This document shows, piece after piece, positions 7,539 to 14,603 of a DNA stretch of 14,603 nucleotides; position 1 is the stretch's first letter; every line of letters begins with the position of its first letter. Source of the stretch: Nymphaea colorata (taxonomy: Eukaryota > Streptophyta > Magnoliopsida > Nymphaeales > Nymphaeaceae); NCBI RefSeq assembly GCF_008831285.2, contig NW_022204827.1, positions 1 to 14,603 on the forward strand, written 5' to 3'. A program made the position numbers and the translations under genes. The notes beneath the pieces are model-generated. The model saw only the letters and a program-made list of their open reading frames with translations. It did not search any database and had not been told where the DNA came from.

Positions 7539-9261
7539 TGTGAATGATCCAAGGGATTGAATTCACAAGTACGCATCAATAGAGGTGGGATTTAAGTGAT
7601 TCATTCGATCACACATATTTAATTGAATATGCATAACTTGATCAAATGAATCGCTTACATCCCACTCGTATTTAGACGAACTTGTGCTTTAAATCCCTTA
7701 GAAAGTTCACTATAAATGTAACAACAATAGCAAGGATCTAAGGGAATGAAATCACATGTTTGTATCAATACGGGTGAAACTACAAGGGATCAAACTATAG
7801 CATAAACCCCATTTGTATCCATATGAACTTGTGATTTAAATCATTTAAGTTAGTCATTATAGATGTAATAACAAGTGAAACGCATTAGATACACTATAAG
7901 CGCGCAAATGAACGACTTGAATCTTATTTGTTTTCATACAAACTTGAGATTTCAATCCACTAAATCATTCAATATAGATGCAACAACAAGTTAAGTACAT
8001 TCAATCAAATATGTGTGATCAAATGAATCACTTAAATACCACTCGTACTGATACGAACTTGTGATTTCAATACCTTAGGTCATTCACTATAAATATAACA
8101 AGTTAAACTCATTGAATTAAGTAAAAGGGATCAAACAAAAGCATAGATCCCACTTGTATCCATAAGAACTTGTGATTTCAATCATTTAAACCGTTCATTA
8201 CACATGTAATAACAAGTGAAACAGATTAGATTAAATATAGGGGAGCAAATTAACCACTTGAATCTTGTTCATTCTCACACAAACTTGTGATTTCGATCAA
8301 ATGAATCATTCAAAATGGATGTATTAATAAGTTAAAAACATTCAATTAAATATGCGTGATCAAATGACTCACTTAAATTCGACTAATGTTTATACAAACA
8401 ACTGATTTCAATCGCTTATATCGCGTACTATAGATGTAACGACAAATTGAATTCTTTCGATTAACTATTAGGGATGAAACTAATGCATAGATCCCATTTT
8501 TAACTATATGAACTTGTGTGATTTCAATCATTTAAACGTTCTTTATAAAAGTAATAAACGGTGAAACACATTAGCGATCAATTGAATGACTTGAATCACA
8601 AACTAACGCATGAATGTGCTTAAACATGCATGTTGAATGATTTAGTGGATTGAAATCACAAGCTTGAATGACCATAAATGACATTTAAGTGATTTACTTG
8701 TTGTATTTTAGTTAATATAATATGTTTCGCTAGTTATTACATCTATAATGAATGATTTAATGGTTGAAACTAAAAGTTTATATGAAAAAAAATGAGATTC
8801 AAGTCGTTCGTTTGATCGCTTATCATTACCTTAATGCGTTTCACTTGTTATTACATGTACAATGATTGATTTTGTTGATTGAAATCACAAGTTCAAATGG
8901 ATGCAAATGAGATCTATGCATTACTTTGATCTCTTGTAGATAATCCAATGAGTTGAACTTGTAGTTACATCAATAGTAAGGATCCAATGAATTGAAATTA
9001 CAAGTTTGTATCAATACGAGTGGGATTTAAGCGATTCATCTAAGCACGCATATTTCATTGAATGTGATTAACTTGTTGCTACATCCACGTTGAATGATTT
9101 AGTGGATTTAAATCACAAGTTTGCATGAAAATGAATGAAATTGAAGTGTTCATTTGATCTTTTATGGTTAATCTAATGTGTTTTACTTGTTATGATATGT
9201 ATAAGGAATGATTTAAGTAATTGAAATCACCAATTCATATGGACATAAATCTGATGTATAT
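7539..9261. repeat. Unit 5, 1723 bp, short form
   Basis: By eye this is indistinguishable from unit 4 over most of its length, including 'catcccactcg' and 'gaagtgttcattt'. This is the most homogeneous part of the array. Its HindIII hexamer is at 8660. Confidence 0.96.
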
Positions 9262-10977
9262 TGTGAATGATCCAAGGGATTGAATTCACAAGTACGCATC
9301 AATAGAGGTGGGATTTAAGTGATTCATTCGATCACACATATTTAATTGAATATGCATAACTTGATCAAATGAATCGCTTACATCCACTCGTATTTAGACG
9401 AACTTGTGCTTTAAATCCCTTAGAAAGTTCACTATAAATGTAACAACAATAGCAAGGATCTAAGGGAATGAAATCACATGTTTGTATCAATACGGGTGAA
9501 ACTACAAGGGATCAAACTATAGCATAAACCCCATTTGTATCCATATGAACTTGTGATTTAAATCATTTAAGTTAGTCATTATAGATGTAATAACAAGTGA
9601 AACGCATTAGATACACTATAAGCGCGCAAATGAACGACTTGAATCTTATTTGTTTTCATACAAACTTGAGATTTCAATCCACTAAATCATTCAATATAGA
9701 TGCAACAACAAGTTAAGTACATTCAATCAAATATGTGTGATCAAATGAATCACTTAAATACCACTCGTACTGATACGAACTTGTGATTTCAATACCTTAG
9801 GTCATTCACTATAAATATAACAAGTTAAACTCATTGAATTAAGTAAAAGGGATCAAACAAAAGCATAGATCCCACTTGTATCCATAAGAACTTGTGATTT
9901 CAATCATTTAAACCGTTCATTACACATGTAATAACAAGTGAAACAGATTAGATTAAATATAGGGGAGCAAATTAACCACTTGAATCTTGTTCATTCTCAC
10001 ACAAACTTGTGATTTCGATCAAATGAATCATTCAAAATGGATGTATTAATAAGTTAAAAACATTCAATTAAATATGCGTGATCAAATGACTCACTTAAAT
10101 TCGACTAATGTTTATACAAACAACTGATTTCAATCGCTTATATCGCGTACTATAGATGTAACGACAAATTGAATTCTTTCGATTAACTATTAGGGATGAA
10201 ACTAATGCATAGATCCCATTTTTAACTATATGAACTTGTGTGATTTCAATCATTTAAACGTTCTTTATAAAAGTAATAAACGGTGAAACACATTAGCGAT
10301 CAATTGAATGACTTGAATCACAAACTAACGCATGAATGTGCTTAACATGCATGTTGAATGATTTAGTGGATTGAAATCACAAGCTTGAATGACCATAAAT
10401 GACATTTAAGTGATTTACTTGTTGTATTTTAGTTAATATAATATGTTTCGCTAGTTATTACATCTATAATGATTTAAATGGTTGAAACTAAAAGTTTATA
10501 TGAAAAAAATGAGATTCAAGTCGTTCGTTTGATCGCTTATCATTACCTTAATGCGTTTCACTTGTTATTACATGTACAATGATTGATTTTGTTGATTGAA
10601 ATCACAAGTTCAAATGGATGCAAATGAGATCTATGCATTACTTTGATCTCTTGTAGATAATCCAATGAGTTGAACTTGTAGTTACATCAATAGTAAGGAT
10701 CCAATGAATTGAAATTACAAGTTTGTATCAATACGAGTGGGATTTAAGCGATTCATCTAAGCACGCATATTTCATTGAATGTGATTAACTTGTTGCTACA
10801 TCCACGTTGAATGATTTAGTGGATTTAAATCACAAGTTTGCATGAAAATGAATGAAATTGAAGTGTTCATTTGATCTTTTATGGTTAATCTAATGTGTTT
10901 TACTTGTATGATATGTATAAGGAATGATTTAAGTAATTGAAATCACCAATTCATATGGACATAAATCTGATGTATAT
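9262..10977. repeat. Unit 6, 1716 bp, short form with small losses
   Basis: This unit matches unit 5 except for small losses. 'gcttaacatgcatg' has one a fewer near 10345. 'ctataatgatttaaatgg' near 10463 lacks a 4-bp 'aatg' from a short direct repeat. The a-run in R3 near 10503 is shorter, and 'acttgtatgatatg' near 10906 has one t fewer. Its HindIII hexamer is at 10381. Confidence 0.95.
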
Positions 10978-12695
10978 TGTGAATGATCCAAGGGATTGAA
11001 TTCACAAGTACGCATCAATAGAGGTGGGATTTAAGTGATTCATTCGATCACACATATTTAATTGAATATGCATAACTTGATCAAATGAATCGCTTACATC
11101 CACTCGTATTTAGACGAACTTGTGCTTTAAATCCCTTAGAAAGTTCACTATAAATGTAACAACAATAGCAAGGATCTAAGGGAATGAAATCACATGTTTG
11201 TATCAATACGGGTGAAACTACAAGGGATCAAACTATAGCATAAACCCCATTTGTATCCATATGAACTTGTGATTTAAATCATTTAAGTTAGTCATTATAG
11301 ATGTAATAACAAGTGAAACGCATTAGATACACTATAAGCGCGCAAATGAACGACTTGAATCTTATTTGTTTTCATACAAACTTGAGATTTCAATCCACTA
11401 AATCATTCAATATAGATGCAACAACAAGTTAAGTACATTCAATCAAATATGTGTGATCAAATGAATCACTTAAATACCACTCGTACTGATACGAACTTGT
11501 GATTTCAATACCTTAGGTCATTCACTATAAATATAACAAGTTAAACTCATTGAATTAAGTAAAAGGGATCAAACAAAAGCATAGATCCCACTTGTATCCA
11601 TAAGAACTTGTGATTTCAATCATTTAAACCGTTCATTACACATGTAATAACAAGTGAAACAGATTAGATTAAATATAGGGAGCAAATTAACCACTTGAAT
11701 CTTGTTCATTCTCACACAAACTTGTGATTTCGATCAAATGAATCATTCAAAATGGATGTATTAATAAGTTAAAAACATTCAATTAAATATGCGTGATCAA
11801 ATGACTCACTTAAATTCGACTAATGTTTATACAAACAACTGATTTCAATCGCTTATATCGCGTACTATAGATGTAACGACAAATTGAATTCTTTCGATTA
11901 ACTATTAGGGATGAAACTAATGCATAGATCCCATTTTTAACTATATGAACTTGTGTGATTTCAATCATTTAAACGTTCTTTATAAAAGTAATAAACGGTG
12001 AAACACATTAGCGATCAATTGAATGACTTGAATCACAAACTAACGCAGAATGTGCTTGAACATGCATGTTGAATGATTTAGTGGATTGAAATCACAAGCT
12101 TGAATGACCATAAATGACATTTAAGTGATTACTTGTTGTATTTAGTTATATATATGTTTCGCTAGTTATTACATCTATAATGAATGATTTAAATGGTTGA
12201 AACTAAAAGTTTATATGAAAAAAAATGAGATTCAAGTCGTTCGTTTGATCGCTTATCATTACCTTAATGCGTTTCACTTGTTATTACATGTACAATGATT
12301 GATTTTGTTGATTGAAATCACAAGTTCAAATGGATGCAAATGAGATCTATGCATTACTTTGATCTCTTGTAGATAATCCAATGAGTTGAACTTGTAGTTA
12401 CATCAATAGTAAGGATCCAATGAATTGAAATTACAAGTTTGTATCAATACGAGTGGGATTTAAGCGATTCATCTAAGCACGCATATTTCATTGAATGTGA
12501 TTAACTTGTTGCTACATCCACGTTGAATGATTTAGTGGATTTAAATCACAAGTTTGCATGAAAATGAATGAAATTGAAGTTGTTCATTTGATCTTTTATG
12601 GTTAATCTAATGTGTTTTACTTGTCATGATATGTATAAGGAATGATTTAAGTAATTGAAATCACCAATTCATATGGACATAAATCTGATGTATAT
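10978..12695. repeat. Unit 7, 1718 bp, short form, pairs with unit 8
   Basis: This unit carries variants shared only with unit 8: 'acgcagaatgtgcttgaac' near 12045, where others read 'acgcatgaatgtgcttaaac'; a shortened 'gtatttagttatat' near 12140; and 'acttgtcatgatatg' near 12620. It also lost one g in 'aaatatagggagc' near 11678. The shared private variants suggest that units 7 and 8 descend from one recent duplication or conversion tract. Confidence 0.95.
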
Positions 12696-14409
12696 TGTGA
12701 ATGATCCAAGGGATTGAATTCACAAGTACGCATCAATAGAGGTGGGATTTAAGTGATTCATTCGATCACACATATTTAATTGAATATGCATAACTTGATC
12801 AAATGAATCGCTTACATTCCACTCGTATTTAGACGAACTTGTGCTTTAAATCCCTTAGAAAGTTCACTATAAATGTAACAACAATAGCAAGGATCTAAGG
12901 GAATGAAATCACATGTTTGTATCAATACGGGTGAAACTACAAGGGATCAAACTATAGCATAAACCCCATTTGTATCCATATGAACTTGTGATTTAAATCA
13001 TTTAAGTTAGTCATTATAGATGTAATAACAAGTGAAACGCATTAGATACACTATAAGCGCGCAAATGAACGACTTGAATCTTATTTGTTTTCATACAAAC
13101 TTGAGATTTCAATCCACTAAATCATTCAATATAGATGCAACAACAAGTTAAGTACATTCAATCAAATGTGTGTGATCAAATGAATCACTTAAATACCACT
13201 CGTACTGATACGAACTTGTGATTTCAATACCTTAGGTCATTCACTATAAATATAACAAGTTAAACTCATTGAATTAAGTAAAAGGGATCAAACAAAAGCA
13301 TAGATCCCACTTGTATCCATAAGAACTTGTGATTTCAATCATTTAAACCGTTCATTACACATGTAATAACAAGTGAAACAGATTAGATTAAATATAGGGG
13401 AGCAAATTAACCACTTGAATCTTGTTCATTCTCACACAAACTTGTGATTTCGATCAAATGAATCATTCAAAATGGATGTATTAATAAGTTAAAAACATTC
13501 AATTAAATATGCGTGATCAAATGACTCACTTAAATTCGACTAATGTTTATACAAACAACTGATTTCAATCGCTTATATCGCGTACTATAGATGTAACGAC
13601 AAATTGAATTCTTTCGATTAACTATTAGGATGAAACTAATGCATAGATCCCATTTTTAACTATATGAACTTGTGTGATTTCAATCATTTAAACGTTCTTT
13701 ATAAAAGTAATAAACGGTGAAACACATTAGCGATCAATTGAATGACTTGAATCACAAACTAACGCAGAATGTGCTTGAACATGCATGTTGAATGATTTAG
13801 TGGATTGAAATCACAAGCTTGAATGACCATAAATGACATTTAAGTGATTACTTGTTGTATTTAGTTATATGATATGTTTCGCTAGTTATTACATCTATAA
13901 TGAATGATTTAAATGGTTGAAACTAAAAGTTTATATGAAAAAAAATGAGATTCAAGTCGTTCGTTTGATCGCTTATCATTACTTAATGCGTTTCACTTGT
14001 TATTACATGTACAATGATTGATTTTGTTGATTGAAATCACAAGTTCAAATGATGCAAATGAGATCTATGCATTACTTTGATCTCTTGTAGATAATCCAAT
14101 GAGTTGAACTTGTAGTTACATCAATAGTAAGGATCCAATGAATTGAAATACAAGTTTGTATCAATACGAGTGGGATTTAAGCGATTCATCTAAGCACGCA
14201 TATTTCATTGAATGTGATTAACTTGTTGCTACATCCACGTTGAATGATTTAGTGGATTTAAATCACAAGTTTGCATGAAAATGAATGAAATTGAAGTGGT
14301 TCATTTGATCTTTATGTTAATCTAATGTGTTTACTTGTCATGATATGTATAAGGAATGATTTAAGTAATTGAAATCACCAATTCATATGGACATAAATCT
14401 GATGTATAT
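12696..14409. repeat. Unit 8, 1714 bp, short form
   Basis: This unit shares the unit 7 variants at the F8/R1 switch, in R2 and in R6 ('acttgtcatg' near 14332). It shares 'cattccactcg' (near 12817) with the partial unit 9. Several one-base losses occur: 'actattaggatg' near 13625, 'cattacttaatg' near 13980, 'caaatgatgcaaatg' near 14046, 'gaaatacaag' near 14147 and 'tctttatgttaatc' near 14312. It is the shortest complete unit. Confidence 0.95.
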
Positions 14410-14603
14410 TGTGAATGATCCAAGGGATTGAATTCACAAGTACGCATCAATAGAGGTGGGATTTAAGTGATTCATTCGATCACACATATTTAATTGAATA
14501 TGCATAACTTGATCAAATGAATCGCTTACATTCCACTCGTATTTAGACGAACTTGTGCTTTAAATCCCTTAGAAAGTTCACTATAAATGTAACAACAATA
14601 GCA
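14410..14603. repeat. Unit 9, partial (194 bp), cut by window end
   Basis: This is the start of a ninth unit, running from the anchor through the R-to-F switch segment into F1. It has 'cattccactcg' like unit 8. The array clearly continues beyond the window. Confidence 0.95.

Larger units (their letters stand above)
1..14603. repeat. Satellite DNA array with 1.72-kb inverted-block higher-order units
   Basis: The entire window consists of one repeat family. The anchor 'tgtgaatgatcc' recurs at 442, 2369, 4093, 5816, 7539, 9262, 10978, 12696 and 14410, and everything between anchors matches from unit to unit. Within a unit, monomers of about 115 bp run first in one orientation and then in the other. 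The monomer length is 1 mod 3 and stop triplets such as taa and tga are common in the conserved core, so stops rotate through all frames and no long reading frame can persist. I found no gene, tRNA, transposon end or unique sequence. The HindIII hexamer aagctt occurs at 1536, 3489, 5213, 6937, 8660, 10381, 12096 and 13815, about once per unit. A heterochromatic or centromere-associated location is inference only. Confidence 0.97.

Noticed and set aside
1-14603. Protein-coding genes or conserved short open frames
   Set aside because: Stops occur at short spacing in every frame of every monomer. The 115-bp period shifts frame each time, and small indels between units do not respect a reading frame. 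No protein motif or codon signature is visible.
1-14603. CRISPR-like array, because a short core (attgaaatcacaagt) recurs at even spacing
   Set aside because: The core spacing is about 115 bp, the intervening sequences are themselves homologous, orientation flips within each unit, and the whole block repeats at 1.72 kb. Nothing resembles unique spacers or cas genes.
1-14603. Transposon origin (long terminal repeats, terminal inverted repeats or a Helitron tail)
   Set aside because: The opposed F and R blocks could look like long inverted repeats. However, they consist of tandem monomers, with no single-copy internal region, no target-site duplication and no trace of reverse transcriptase or transposase.

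Overview
The whole 14.6 kb window is one tandem satellite array of eukaryotic type. I see no protein-coding gene, RNA gene, transposon or other single-copy sequence. The DNA is strongly A+T rich (one 115-bp monomer counted by hand has 33 G/C). The organism cannot be named from this sequence. A plant centromeric, pericentromeric or heterochromatic block is plausible, but that is a guess from architecture alone.

The structure has three nested levels. (1) The basic monomer is about 115 bp and carries the conserved core acttgtgatttcaat (or its complement, attgaaatcacaagt) at one edge. (2) Monomers fall into three subtypes, called A, B and C here, in a fixed cycle. This gives an older trimer of about 344 bp. 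(3) A block of about eight monomers in one orientation (F) and a block of about seven in the opposite orientation (R) form a higher-order unit of 1723 bp (about five trimers), which repeats head to tail. The array therefore flips orientation about every 0.7-1.0 kb, and each flip carries a dyad-symmetric junction.

Layout: 1-441 is the tail of an upstream unit of a longer form. 442-2368 is a complete unit whose tail is also of the long form, though rich in small deletions. Starts of 'tgtgaatgatcc' at 2369, 4093, 5816, 7539, 9262, 10978, 12696 and 14410 mark the following units, with periods of 1724, 1723, 1723, 1723, 1716, 1718 and 1714 bp. The last unit is cut by the window end at 14603. The long form has about 338 extra bp (106-443 in the first copy), close to one trimer. 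Its loss gave the short form, which then spread through the array.

Neighbouring units 3, 4 and 5 are nearly identical, while units 7 and 8 share private variants. This is the pattern expected from recent local amplification by unequal exchange or conversion. Many of the remaining differences are one-base losses in short runs and may be unpolished long-read errors. The points worth a second look are the nested and inverted architecture, the long-to-short transition and the palindromic switch points. Nothing here is an encoded system.
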